The notes under the pieces: model-generated
Databases searched by the model: none
What the model was told of the DNA's origin: nothing
Seen by the model: the letters and a program-made list of their open reading frames with translations, nothing else
Assembly: GCA_026724425.1 (NCBI GenBank)
Contig: JAIUCV010000084.1
Coordinates: 558,001-622,000, forward strand
DNA length: 64,000 nt
Direction of reading: 5' to 3'
DNA from: Erythrophleum ivorense
Lineage: Eukaryota; Streptophyta; Magnoliopsida; Fabales; Fabaceae
Shown: piece after piece, positions 54,487 through 64,000 of the stretch
Numbering within the stretch: the stretch's first letter is position 1
Layout: each line of letters begins with the position of its first letter
Program-made: the position numbers and the translations under genes

Positions 54487-55138
54487 ATGGGACCTCACAG
54501 TTGGGTTGCAACCTCGTCTTCCTCTTCATACTCCCTCGACGAAGGTCTTATTGGAGATGGCGAGTATGGTATGCCCACCAACTGTTACTGCGGTGGCAAG
54601 GTCATTCGGGAAACGTCTTGCACCGAAGAAGACCGTGGGAGAAGATTCTTCACCTGCGAATTCCAAGCGGTTAGTTGAGAATCCTGCGAAATCTTGGTAT
54701 TTAGGGTTTAGTCTAATGTTGGCACTTTGTTGTTTACGATTGTAGAATCCGGGTTATCATATTCGGAAGTGGTGGGATCATGTGATTGAAGATGAGCTTG
54801 AAATCCTTCACTCTGACATTAAGCGGGTATCTGGGGAGGTTGAGAGTCTTCAAACTCACCACCGTGTCGGAATGGAGGAGTTAATAGCAGAGCTGAAGGA
54901 CGGCGAATTAAGTTTCATCATCATGGACTTGCGTAGTGCGGAGAAACGGATTTCAGACGTGCAGGAAGAACACGAAAAGAGTAAAGCGGAGATTAAAAGG
55001 CTGGAATTGTTGATTGGTGATGTCAACAAGAAGTACAAAGCTGTGGAGAGCACGTTTGTGATTGCTGCACTTTTTCTTCTTCTTGCTTTGTTTTTAAGTT
55101 GGTTTAAGTTACAACTTTCATTTAAAGACCTCTGTTAA
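54487..55138 (+). CDS. GRF-type zinc-finger, coiled-coil, single-TM protein
   Basis: Exons 54487-54669 and 54746-55138, giving 191 residues. The GRF zinc finger is split by the intron: CYCGGKVIRETSCTEEDRGR, RFFTCEFQA, then NPGYHIRKWWD. A coiled coil follows (DELEILHSDIKRVSGEVESL, EEHEKSKAEIKRLELLIGDV), then a C-terminal membrane helix (FVIAALFLLLALFLSWF). It resembles the many short crucifer proteins of the At4g04775 type, which are often carried in MULE-type elements. Intact. Function unknown; the zinc finger probably binds single-stranded nucleic acid. Confidence 0.82.
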
Positions 55139-55233
55139 ATTAATGGTATACCAATGTTATTCCAGTTCATGGTGTCTGTAATATCGAGTTGAACTTACAA
55201 ATGTGGCAAATTAACCAATACGTAGTTGAACTA

Positions 55234-55390
55234 CTCGAAACATAGTTGTACCCAAAATACCATAAGTTCTCAACACGATAATAAACATAGTTGTACCATA
55301 AGAAACATAGTTGTACCAAAATACCATAAGTTCTCAACACGATTATAAACATAGTTGTACCATAAGAAACATAGTTGTACCAAAATACAA
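55234..55390. repeat. ~72-bp tandem repeat of 'aaacatagttgtacc' blocks
   Basis: Blocks aaacatagttgtaccaaaat, accataagttctcaacacga and aaacatagttgtaccataag alternate a little over two times in the spacer between the convergent GRF and DUF1985 genes. Confidence 0.8.
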
Positions 55391-55520
55391 TGCCAAGAAA
55401 CACCGGCAATGTAGGTTATTCACCTCTTCTTCCTCTTCCTCTGTTTCCCTCCTTTGCCTGCAGCATTTGTCTTTTTCACTCCTTTCTCTGCAGGTCTAAG
55501 CGTCCTCTTAGGTCGCACAT

Positions 55521-58200
55521 TCATCTCAACTTCAATTCTTTTCCGTTTTTTTTTGGAGGCTCACAACGAACCTCCGCCTCAGAATCATCCTTCTCCTCAT
55601 TAGCCTCAGAATCATCATTCTCTTCCTCTATCTCTTCAGCCGCCTCAGACTCATCCTTCTCCTCATCCGCATCGGAATCATCTTTCTCAGTGGCAGGACT
55701 AGGACTTAGAGTTGAAGTACACGCTCCTCTTATATCATGAGCTTTCTTTTTTCGTTGCTCGTTGACATAACACTTAACCACGTCAAGCCTCTCATCCAAA
55801 TCACCAACCATTGCCTTAATCTCCGATGCAATATCATCCATCTTCTTTTCCATCGTCTCGATTGCTTCCTTGATCAATCCCTTCATCGCTTCCATCAGCT
55901 CGTGCTGTGATCCACCAGTTTCATTAGCCTCTCTCGGTACTTCATTTATTACCTCAGTGATACCTCTACCGGCCAAGTCCATCTCGTACAAAGACTCCCA
56001 CCATATCTTTTTCTTCTGCACGATTAAATGGTCTCTCCAAAGTTCAACTAGAGGGTCCATAAAGCCTATCCCATCATCACAATGACGGTCTATGATGCGC
56101 TCCATAAGAGCTTCCTCATCTGAGGTTGGTTCCAAGATGCTAATGATATCCTGAGATTATGAAAACATAAAATACATTCAAATATCAGGCTCACTCAATT
56201 AATATATACAAGACAGTACAATAAATGATGACAAAAACTCACCCTAGTGCTCCCAATCGCTTCGTTTATGTCATCCAATGGATAACCTTTCATGTAAGTC
56301 TCTTTGAACATGTGCTTGCACAACCTTGGACAGTCATTCTCTGCATCAACAGCTATACGAAAGGTTCGCCCAAGCACAGGAATACTCTCATACGCAAAAG
56401 CCTATGCAGAGAAAGTATTACAATATCACCACCCTAAACCCATAAAATTATTACTTTAATACGACATCTACGGAAACTAATTACCTCAATAGGAAGAATG
56501 AAACCAGAAAAGGTCCATGAATCGTTCTCCTTCACAATGCCTCTCTTGAACTTCTTTGTTATTTTCTTTACTTCATCGAGACAATCATCATAGGTGTAAC
56601 GGCCCCAAGGAAATTTTTCACACAACTCCAAATCATCCACAACTTTAAGAAAGAAGGGCTCTATGTTTCCTTGAACTTTGGACTTCGCTTTCAAGACATT
56701 GGTTAAGAAATAGAGCGCAGCCATCTTCTTCTTGTTAACAGCTCCTTTCATTCCCGATATTTTCTTCTTCAAATCGGCTATCGTTATATTTTTTTTCCTC
56801 TTGAACCACTTTTCTACAAACTTGAAATCGCCTACATCCTTATCCTTCAACTCCCCGTAGTTGCTAGGGTAGTCATGGCAATCCAATCCACTCAACAGCG
56901 CATGCTCCTTCATGGAGTACCTAATAGGTACTCCATTAACCACAAACCATAGCTCTCTCTCATTATCAGTACAAGCTAGGTGCAAAAGAAGCATCCAGAC
57001 TCCTAGTGATTTACGGTTATTCTCCACAGGCATATGGAAGATATGCTTAAACTGAGGATGACTCGAGAACCATTCCAACGGCTCAGGAATTTTCTTGATG
57101 TCTTGCACCGTTTGTTTCACGTAACACCTCGTTGATATCTTGCAAGTTTTTCTATATTGCTCTGGAAGAAAGTAAAACTTCTCTGGTTGCAGTGGTATAT
57201 ATTCATCATCAACCTGCAGCCAAGTCAAACAATGTGGTATTTAAAGTTAACATGTAGTTGAACCTAGTCGAACCTAGTTGAACTTAATTCAAACCATTAG
57301 CTACAATGTGGTATTTAAAGTTAACATGTAGTGTACATTACCAGGTAAGGTGCAGAACAATGGACATGTGCTTCTGAAGGCATAGCTTGAGAAGCTTCTT
57401 CCTGCGGGGTTTGTTCTGTTTGAGGAGCTTCTTCCTGCGGAGGTTCCTCACCATCATCCTCATTATCATCCTCATCATCATCCTTATCATCCTGCAGGTT
57501 CAAACAAATAAATTTAATTAACCGATTCAACCTTATCTGAATCTTAATATTCGTAGTTGTACCCAACATATCCAGTTGAACTTAGCAATAACTGTTTAAT
57601 GTAACATATTTGAACGTAGTTGAACCTACTTGAATATATTATTACCTAATATACTACCTACTCAAATTTATCCATGCTCAATCTTCATTCTCTTCTCCAT
57701 TATCAATCTCAAAGTTAATGTAATAAATAAGCAAGATACAATACCTTATTCTCCACTTCGTTACCAGACAAGTCCTCACCCGACGCCTCTTCCTCGTCCT
57801 CTTCCTCTTTTTCTTCTTCTTCCTCTTCCTCTTTATCTGATTCATCATCTTTTTCTGTTTCTTCTTCCTCTTCCTCTTTTTCCGATTCATCCTCTATTTC
57901 TTCTTCCTCTGAGTTCATCTTCTCCTCAGATTGCAATTTTTTTGGTTCGGGATTTGCTTCTTCGTTTGAAGGACTCGGAAGAACTTCGGTTTCCACCGCT
58001 TCTGTCGCCTCCATCGTTTCAATCGCTTCCGTTGCTTCCGTCGCTTCTGTCGTTTCTCTCGCTTCCGTCGATTCTCTTGCCTCCGCCATCGTTTCTCTCG
58101 CTTCCGCCGCTTCTGTTGGCTCTGACTGTTTGGTCGGAGCAGCGGGTTCTATCTGCTCCGATAATTTCGACGTTTCTTTGCTGTTTCTCAACTTCACCAT
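55521..58200 (-). CDS. DUF1985 protein of MULE (Kaonashi-like) origin
   Basis: Minus-strand exons 58200-57745, 57491-57342, 57213-56485, 56401-56243 and 56150-55521. Every intron is phase 0 with GT/AG, and the joined frame is open for 707 residues from ATG 58200 (MVKLRNSKETSKLSEQIEPA). The N terminus is Thr/Glu/Ala-repetitive (ARETTEATEATEAIET) then acidic. The DUF1985 domain lies in exon 3 (HMPVENNRKSLGVWMLLLHL, ELWFVVNGVPIRYSMKEHAL). The exon 3/4 junction reads ILPIE+AFAYESIPVLGRTF. The C-terminal exon is helical, then acidic. DUF1985 occurs in plant Ulp1-like proteins carried by MULEs; no C48 peptidase triad is visible here, so protease activity is not expected. A CACTA element sits 138 bases upstream of the ATG. 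Confidence 0.8.
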
Positions 58201-58359
58201 TGCTCGATTCGAAACTCCACCGGCGGCCAATTTCAGTTTCCGAATGATTGTTCTCTCCAATCTCTCTTTCTTCTTTCTTCGCTCCTTTCTTCCACTCGTT
58301 TCTGATTTCAAATTTCCACTGAAGGAATATAAAACGACACTACAAGAAAACAGGCTCAT

Positions 58360-58735
58360 TGCGAAGGAACTTTGCGATGGAAAATTTCCGTCGCAAATTT
58401 GCGACGACTTTGCGAGGGATTTGCGACGATTTTGAGACGGACTAAGAAGCCATCGCAAATCCGTCGCAAGTTTGCGATGGAAATTACTCCGTTGCAAATT
58501 TGCGACGGTCTTGCGATGGAAATGCGATGGAAACTAAAGTCATCGCAACTCCATCGCAAGTTTGCGACGATTTTGCGATGGAAACCTAAAAATTAAACAG
58601 GCCATCGCAATTCCGTCGCAAATTTGCGATGGAATTGCGATGACTTCGCAATTCCCTCGCAAAATTGCGACGGAATTGCAATGGAAACCTAAAAATTAAA
58701 CATTCCCTCGCAATTCTGTCGCAAAATATGCTGGA
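58360..58735. repeat. CACTA subterminal repeat array, left block
   Basis: Dense copies of tttgcgatgg, aattgcgacgg and their complements (ccgtcgcaa, ccatcgcaa) in both orientations. These are the subterminal motifs that CACTA transposases or TNPA-like proteins bind. Confidence 0.88.
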
Positions 58736-58932
58736 TAGTTGTAGTGAAGATGGGAATTTATATCCGAGAGTGAGAGATAACCCACTGAGGTGTATTAGGT
58801 ATGACGTTGATAAACGGAGGATACGATAAGCGCTTATCGTATCCTCCGTTTATCAACGTCATACCTAATACACCTCAGTGGGTTATCTCTCACTCTCGGA
58901 TATAAATCCCCATCTTCTCTACAACTATCCAA
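58731..58932. repeat. Near-perfect 202-bp palindrome
   Basis: Arms 58731-58831 and 58832-58932 are reverse complements with only a few mismatches near the outer ends and no spacer; the centre is gataagcgcttatc. Checks: taaacggaggatacgataag on the left, cttatcgtatcctccgttta on the right. It lies within the CACTA element between two subterminal arrays. Confidence 0.95.
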
Positions 58933-59097
58933 CAACATCATGTAGGGACGATCCATTTTGGAATCCCAACTATCATTACCATTAGTAGCACAAGAAATCG
59001 GTTACAAGTTGGAGAGAATATCAGTTTGCTCAGCATTATCCATCGATCGCAATATATCCTCCAATAGATTAATTTATATATATACCCCAAGACGATT

Positions 59098-59235
59098 CAC
59101 CATCATCCCTTTTATCCCCTGTTGATCCTTCCTGGAAATTAATTATGGATAATTAGGAAGAGATCAACGTACCGTCATCCTTCTTAATTATCTCATGTCC
59201 AGAGAGAATCAACATGGGGTAAAAAGGATGATGGT
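59098..59235. repeat. Second, imperfect inverted repeat
   Basis: accatcatcccttttatccc (59099) pairs with ggggtaaaaaggatgatggt (59215), with tgttgat/atcaaca continuing inward. The loop holds a nested attaattat/ataatt region. Together with the palindrome this suggests that a fold-back insertion occupies about 58731-59390. Confidence 0.65.
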
Positions 59236-59394
59236 GGATTTTCTTAGGGTAAAAAAGAAAATCCACCGTAGGGTAAAAAAGATGATTGTATTGGTGTTTT
59301 TTTTTTTTCCTCTATCTTCTTTTCTTCTTTTTCTCTTATTTTGTATTGGTGTGAATTGTGACGTGTGTTCGTCGGGTATTTATAGAAACAGATT

Positions 59395-60000
59395 TTTTTT
59401 TGCGGTTGATTTGCGATGGATTTGCGACGGATTTGCGACAGAACAATTCCATCGCAAACAGTTAGGTGAACTTCGAATAACTCGTGCGTACCTAACTACT
59501 TTCCGTCGCAATTCCGTCGCAACATTGCGACAGAATTGCGATGGAATAGTTTATTCCGACGCAATTCGGTCGCAAATTGCGACGGATTTGCGACGGAATG
59601 GGGCATTTCCGTCGCAATTCCGTCGCAACATTGCGATGGAATTGCGATGGAAAATGGTTGGCCGAGATGCGATCCGTTAGGTGCGAACGTGTTAAAGAAG
59701 TTCACCTAACCTATTGCGATGGAATTGCGACGGAATGGGGCATTTCCGTCGCAATTCCATCGCAATTTGCGACCGAATTGCGACGGAAAGTGGGTGGCCG
59801 ACATGCGACCCGTTAGGTGCGAACGTGTTAAATAAGTTCACCTACCCTATTGCGAGGGAATAGTTCCGTCGCAAAACCGTCGCAAAGCTGTCGCAAATGA
59901 GTAGCAATTTCGTCGCAAATTATTTTGTGTCGCAAATCCATCGCAAATCCATCGCACACTTTCATCGCAAATCCATCGCATATCCATCGCAAAAAAATTT
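59395..60000. repeat. CACTA subterminal repeat array, internal block
   Basis: The same gcgacgg/gcgatgg motifs in both orientations. Two near-identical ~130-base units share gatgcgatccgttaggtgcg / catgcgacccgttaggtgcg and gaacgtgttaa(a/t)gaagttcacct. It stands directly before the transposase leader. Confidence 0.88.
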
Positions 60001-60007
60001 CGATTTC

Positions 60008-60015
60008 TATAAATA
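60008..60015 (+). promoter_or_regulatory. TATA box of the CACTA transposase gene
   Basis: TATAAATA within ttctataaatagcc, 72 bases before the ATG at 60087. A mirror-image ttctataaatac on the minus strand at about 59385 could drive divergent transcription across the internal array. Confidence 0.6.
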
Positions 60016-60086
60016 GCCAACCTGATTTTATTCATTTTCACGAACAAAGAACACGAAGAAAGAAAAAAAAAAATTAAACACTAAAA

Positions 60087-63000
60087 ATGAGTTACGGAAT
60101 ATATGAGTTACGGAGCTGGATGTACAATCCTAGGGATCCATGGACAGGCAAAGTGACGAGAGAGTTTGTTGAAGGATTACATGGATTCTTTAACCAAGCA
60201 CGAAACCAACCACAGGCGCTCCAAACTGGTAAAATATTTTGTCCCTGTGAGAAATGTAAGAACAAAAAATATATACATGTTGATACTGCGAAAACACATG
60301 TATTTAATAGAGGATTTGTACCAAACTATTATGTGTGGTACTATCATGGCGAAAATCATTATAATACTACTCATTATGAAGCTGGAAATAGTGTTTCGGG
60401 CCAAGAGGTTGAAGAACATAATTATAACGCTAGCTATGATTATGGTCAACCTGATATATTGGGAAATGATATTGGGTATCAGCAAGGGAATAGGTTTCAT
60501 GATATGGTTACAGATGCATTTCATGAAACTACACCTGTACCTGTTGATAATCCGGCGAAAGCAATTTTGGAAGAACCCAACATTGAAGCACAAAAGTTTT
60601 ATGATATGTTAGATGCTGCAAATCAACCACTTTACGATGGGTGTAGAGAGGGAATTTCTAGATTGTCACTAGCAGCTAGGATGATGACAATTAAAAGTGA
60701 AGATAACAGCAGCGAAAGTAACATGGATAAGTGTGCTGCACTATTTCAAGAGTATTTACTGGAAGATAATCTTTCTGCTGGTAATTACTATGAAATACAG
60801 AAGTTGGTTGCGGGTCTTGGGTTGCCTTATGAAATGATTGATGTATGCATTGACAATTGCATGATTTTCTGGAAAGATGATGATAAGCTGCAGGAATGTC
60901 GATTTTGTGGGAAGCCGAGATACAAACCCACTACAGGAAGGAGGCGGGTCCCTTGCCAACGTATGTGGTACTTGCCAATCACTGAAAGATTGAAACGGTT
61001 ATACCAATCAGAAATGACGTCAGCGTCAATGAGATGGCACGCAGAACATTCCTCACATGATGGAGAGATAACACATCCCTCAGATGCAAAGGCGTGGAAA
61101 CACTTTCAGACGGTACATTCAAACTTTGCTCATGAGTCCAGGAATGTTTATCTAGGATTATGCACAGACGGATTTAGTCCATTTGGTATGTCAGGGAGAC
61201 AATATTCGCTATGGCCCGGACGGATATGGACAAGCACACAATTGGCACAAAAGAGTATATTCTGGGAACTCCCATATTGGAAGGATCACCTTTTGCGACA
61301 TAATCTTGACGTTATGCATATCGAAAAGAATTTTTTTGATAACATCATGCATACCATTTTGAATGTCCAAGGGAGAAGTAAAGACAATATGAAATCGAGG
61401 CTGGACTTAGCAGAAATATGCAAAAGAAGCGAGTTGGAGATTACTAGAGACGGCAAACAGCCAGTTCCGAGTTTTCGATTGTCTGCAGATGCGAAGAGAG
61501 CTCTATTTGATTGGGTGGCCTCAGATGTCAAATTTCCGGATGGATATGTTTCCAAATTCTCACGATGTATAGAGCAAGGACAAAAATTTTCTGGTATGAA
61601 GAGCCACGATTGCCATGTTTTCATGCAGCGACTACTACCGTTTGCATTACAAGAACTATTGCCGTCTCATGTCCACGAAGCAATTGCTGGTAAACAAGTA
61701 TTTACATTTCTTTTAATTGAGTTTATATATGTACATATATAATTAAATGTGTTTTTATTAATTTGTTGTATATTAATTATATTATAGCTATTGGGGCGTT
61801 TTTCCGAGATCTTTGCACGCGAACACTGGCTGAAGACGGGGTAGAGAAGTTGACAAAAAACATTGCTGTCTTGTTATGTAACCTGGAAATGATCTTCCCT
61901 CCTTCATTCTTCGACGTGATGGAACACCTAACGGTACATTTGCCATATGAGGCGGATCTCGGGGGGCCTGTGCAATTCAGGTGGATGTATCCGTTCGAGC
62001 GTTTTATGGGACACTTGAAGGGAAAGGCTAAAAACCTTGCAAAAGTTGAGGGATCCATCGTACAAGGAAGTTTGACAGAGGAAACATCTAACTTCGCGTC
62101 TTACTATTTTAGTCCAAACGTAAGAACGAGAAGAACAGCGACGAGACGATACGATGATGGAGGCGTTGCACCTGTTTATAGGCATGTTGTCCCAATCATC
62201 TTCAAAGAAATAGGCAGACTTGCTGGAAAGTTGAAGGAAAAATCGTGGGACCATGAAGATTTGAGTGCGGCTCACAAATACATATTGCGTAATCTGGATG
62301 AAGTGCACCAATTTGAGAGGTAACGTAATTTGATCATATGTATATATATATATTTGTATATATATATATACATATATATAACTCGAGATTTTTGTGCAGC
62401 ATATTTGATAATCTGATGCGCCAGGAATACCCTGATTTACAAGAGCATGAGTATGAGTTTCTTAAAGAACGTGACTTAGCTGGATGGTTAAAATTATATG
62501 TAAGTGCTATTCAATTTAGTGATATATATATATATATAAACTAAAACCTAACACTATATATAATTAATGTGTGTGATTGTACCATTTGTTTTTATATAGG
62601 TGAGAAACGGCTATCATCGGGGACAAATACCGTTGTGGCTGCATGAGATTGTGAACTCTCCAATAGGAAAGATCACTACAGCACCAATGTATTGTACCCG
62701 CGGGTACATTTTCCATACGTACAAGCATGGCATGAGGAAGTCGACCGCAAATTATGGTATTCATGTCCCGGGCAAAACAAAATTCTATGGAGTTTTGCAA
62801 GAGATCATCGAGGTCACATACCCAGGAATCATCAACTTGAAATGTATTATGTTTAAATGTGATTGGTATGATCCGACACCAGGTCGAGGTGTTCGCATAA
62901 ATGAGACGGTAGGTGTCACCGATGTAAATGCAAACCGTAAATATTCCAAGTTCGAACCCTTCATCCTTGCATCGCAGGCAGAGCAAGTGTGTTTCATTCC

Positions 63001-63328
63001 TTATCCTCGACTCAGGCAAAGACGGGAGACTTGGTTATCGGTCATAAAGGTCAATCCAAGAGGTTATGTATTTGGTTTAGACGATGAAGTGGCCATGCAG
63101 CATGACAGAGTTGCAGAAGTTTCAAACCCGATCAAATCCACTGAATATATCATACATGTTGACCCCGAGAACAGAGAAGTTGAAGACATCGTTGACGATT
63201 CAAGTGAAGATGGAGAAGCCGATGAATTCGAAGAGTCTGCGACGGATGAAGAAGAACGGGAGCACAGTGAAAACTCTTACGTATCTGAAAAAGACGATGA
63301 AAATGACGATGAAAATGACTTTGATTAA
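60087..63328 (+). CDS. CACTA transposase (TNPD/Transposase_21 type), internally deleted but open
   Basis: Exons 60087-61689, 61788-62319, 62400-62499, 62600-63328, giving 987 residues. Transposase-associated domain at the N terminus (WMYNPRDPWTGKVTREFVEG, FCPCEKCKNKKYIHVDTAKT). Transposase_21 (LPYEMIDVCIDNCMIFWKDD, CRFCGKPRYKP, VYLGLCTDGFSPFGMSGRQY, PYWKDHLLRHNLDVMHIEKN). DUF4218 in exon 2 (MIFPPSFFDVMEHLTVHLPY, FRWMYPFERFMGHLKGKAKN). DUF4216 in exon 4 (GKTKFYGVLQEIIEVTYPGI), then an acidic tail. Between SLWPG and KSIFWELPYW the domain lacks what I estimate, from family knowledge, to be some 200 residues. The joint also carries a one-base shift (the other frame reads YGQAHNWHK), which restores the frame. 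No stops. Catalytic competence is doubtful. Confidence 0.88.
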
Positions 63329-63388
63329 TTTTGAGGTTTTTCTTTGTATTTTAAGTTGTTTGTATTGTGAATTGTGATGAATTTGTAT

Positions 63389-63745
63389 TTCCGTCGCGAA
63401 ATTATCATTGTCACTTGATGACGGCGCTTCTGTTCACCGTACACTCTTCCACCGACTTTCTAAGAAACCCCAATTCCTCTCCTTTTTCTTCGATTTTTCG
63501 CCGTCATCAGCTTTCATCACTAAATCACAAACCCGAGCTTCCGCTGCTTCAACCACTCTAGCCCTTTCTTCAAGTGGTTGAAGCAGCTGAAGCTCGGGTT
63601 TGTGATTTGGTGATGAAAGCTGATGAATTTAAGAGGCAAATCGAAGGAAAAGGAGAGGAATTGGGGTTTCTTAGGAAGTCGGTGGAAGAGTGTACGGTGA
63701 ACAGAAGCGCCGTCATCAAGTGACAATGATAATTTCGCGACGGAA
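63389..63745. repeat. Long inverted repeat of a captured gene-like fragment
   Basis: Arms of about 170 bases (63389-63558 and 63573-63745) separated by ~14 bases; about 95% paired by eye. The right arm encodes, on the plus strand, an open helical segment (VVEAAEARVCDLVMKADEFK, then RKSVEECTVNRSAVIK, stop), unlike any transposon protein. I infer a host-gene piece copied head-to-head. Transcripts would form a hairpin. Confidence 0.88.
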
Positions 63746-63970
63746 TTGCGATAGATTATGCAATTTTGCGATGGAATTACGATGGAATATAATTTTTTTG
63801 GTTTCCATCGCAATTCCATCGCAAAATTGCGATGGAATATAATTTTTTTTGGTTTCCATCGCAATTCCGTCGCAAAATTGCGATGGAATTGCGATGGAAT
63901 ATAATTTTTTTTAGTTTCCATCGCAATTCCGTCGCAAAATTGCGATGGAATTGCGATGGAAACCAAAAAA
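63728..63970. repeat. CACTA subterminal repeat array, right block (continues off the window)
   Basis: Three near-identical ~60-base units: gcgatggaatataattttttt, then ggtttccatcgcaattcc(a/g)tcgcaaaattgcgatgg. The window ends in ttttagggtttagggttt, two telomere-type units. Confidence 0.85.
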
Positions 63971-64000
63971 ATTTATCGTTTTAGGGTTTAGGGTTTCATT

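Larger units (their letters stand above)
58338..64000 (+). mobile_element. CACTA (En/Spm) transposon, right end beyond the window
   Basis: Left terminus CACTACAAGAAAA at 58338, the classical CACTA inverted-repeat end. It is followed by subterminal arrays of gcgacgg/gcgatgg motifs, a transposase gene (60087-63328), a long inverted repeat (63389-63745) and a further subterminal array to the window edge. The preceding cga (58335-58337) is the candidate 3-bp target duplication. It interrupts the upstream region of the DUF1985 gene. Confidence 0.93.

Noticed and set aside
57630..58247. 205-codon plus-strand Leu/Pro/Ser-rich frame
   Set aside because: Antisense of the Glu-rich first exon of the DUF1985 gene.
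58360..60000. Regular short repeats resembling a CRISPR array
   Set aside because: Repeats are in both orientations without unique spacers, next to a CACTA terminus; they are subterminal transposase-binding repeats.
60177..60612. Long frames in other registers (plus and minus strand)
   Set aside because: Overlap the first exon of the CACTA transposase, whose domains are unmistakable.

Overview
The window is nuclear DNA from a crucifer (Brassicaceae). Genes have introns with GT/AG borders, intergenic DNA is AT-rich, plant-type telomere motifs occur, and from about 6.6 to 38.6 kb the genes follow, in reverse numbering, the order I recall from Arabidopsis thaliana chromosome 4 (At4g14920 down to At4g14815). 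Gene names rest on recognising the proteins and on that order; no search was run.

Layout. 1-3.3 kb: 5' part of a minus-strand Ty3-type LTR retrotransposon (gag, protease start, primer-binding site, complete 5' LTR). 3.3-6.0 kb: AT-rich repeat-laden remnant. 6.0-9.6 kb: a broken copy of the histidine-biosynthesis gene HISN5B. 9.6-12 kb: MITE-like and telomere-like repeats. 12.6-13.7 kb: a PPPDE (deSI-type) peptidase gene. 13.9-19 kb: relics of SECE1, OFP11, an At4g14920-like PHD/acetyltransferase gene and a second HISN5B. 19.4-38.6 kb: the conserved block, with FRIGIDA-like, ferredoxin FdC1, OASA1 (cytosolic cysteine synthase), SECE1, OFP11, MEF11, an At4g14840-like gene, an HSP20-like gene, a damaged PPR-DYW gene, a DUF1677 gene and a GPI-anchored lipid-transfer protein.

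The relics of 6-19 kb and the intact genes of 19-27 kb form two tandem copies of one segment (PHD, HISN5B, FRL, FdC1, OASA1, SECE1, OFP11). They have been reciprocally eroded: the left copy lost FRL, FdC1 and OASA1, and the right copy lost most of HISN5B.

38.6-64 kb is accessory. It holds a TIR-bounded element carrying a methyltransferase-gene fragment with a SINE inside it, a TIR-NBS-LRR resistance-type gene with a frameshifted tail, an Athila-like LTR and gag remnant beside a Tat-like RT/RNase H remnant, a Harbinger-like MITE, and a MULE region (dead MURA transposase, intact GRF zinc-finger gene, intact 707-codon DUF1985 gene). Into the upstream side of the DUF1985 gene a CACTA (En/Spm) element has inserted; it runs off the right edge. 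That CACTA element carries an open but internally deleted transposase, a near-perfect 202-bp palindrome, and a long inverted repeat of what looks like a captured gene fragment.
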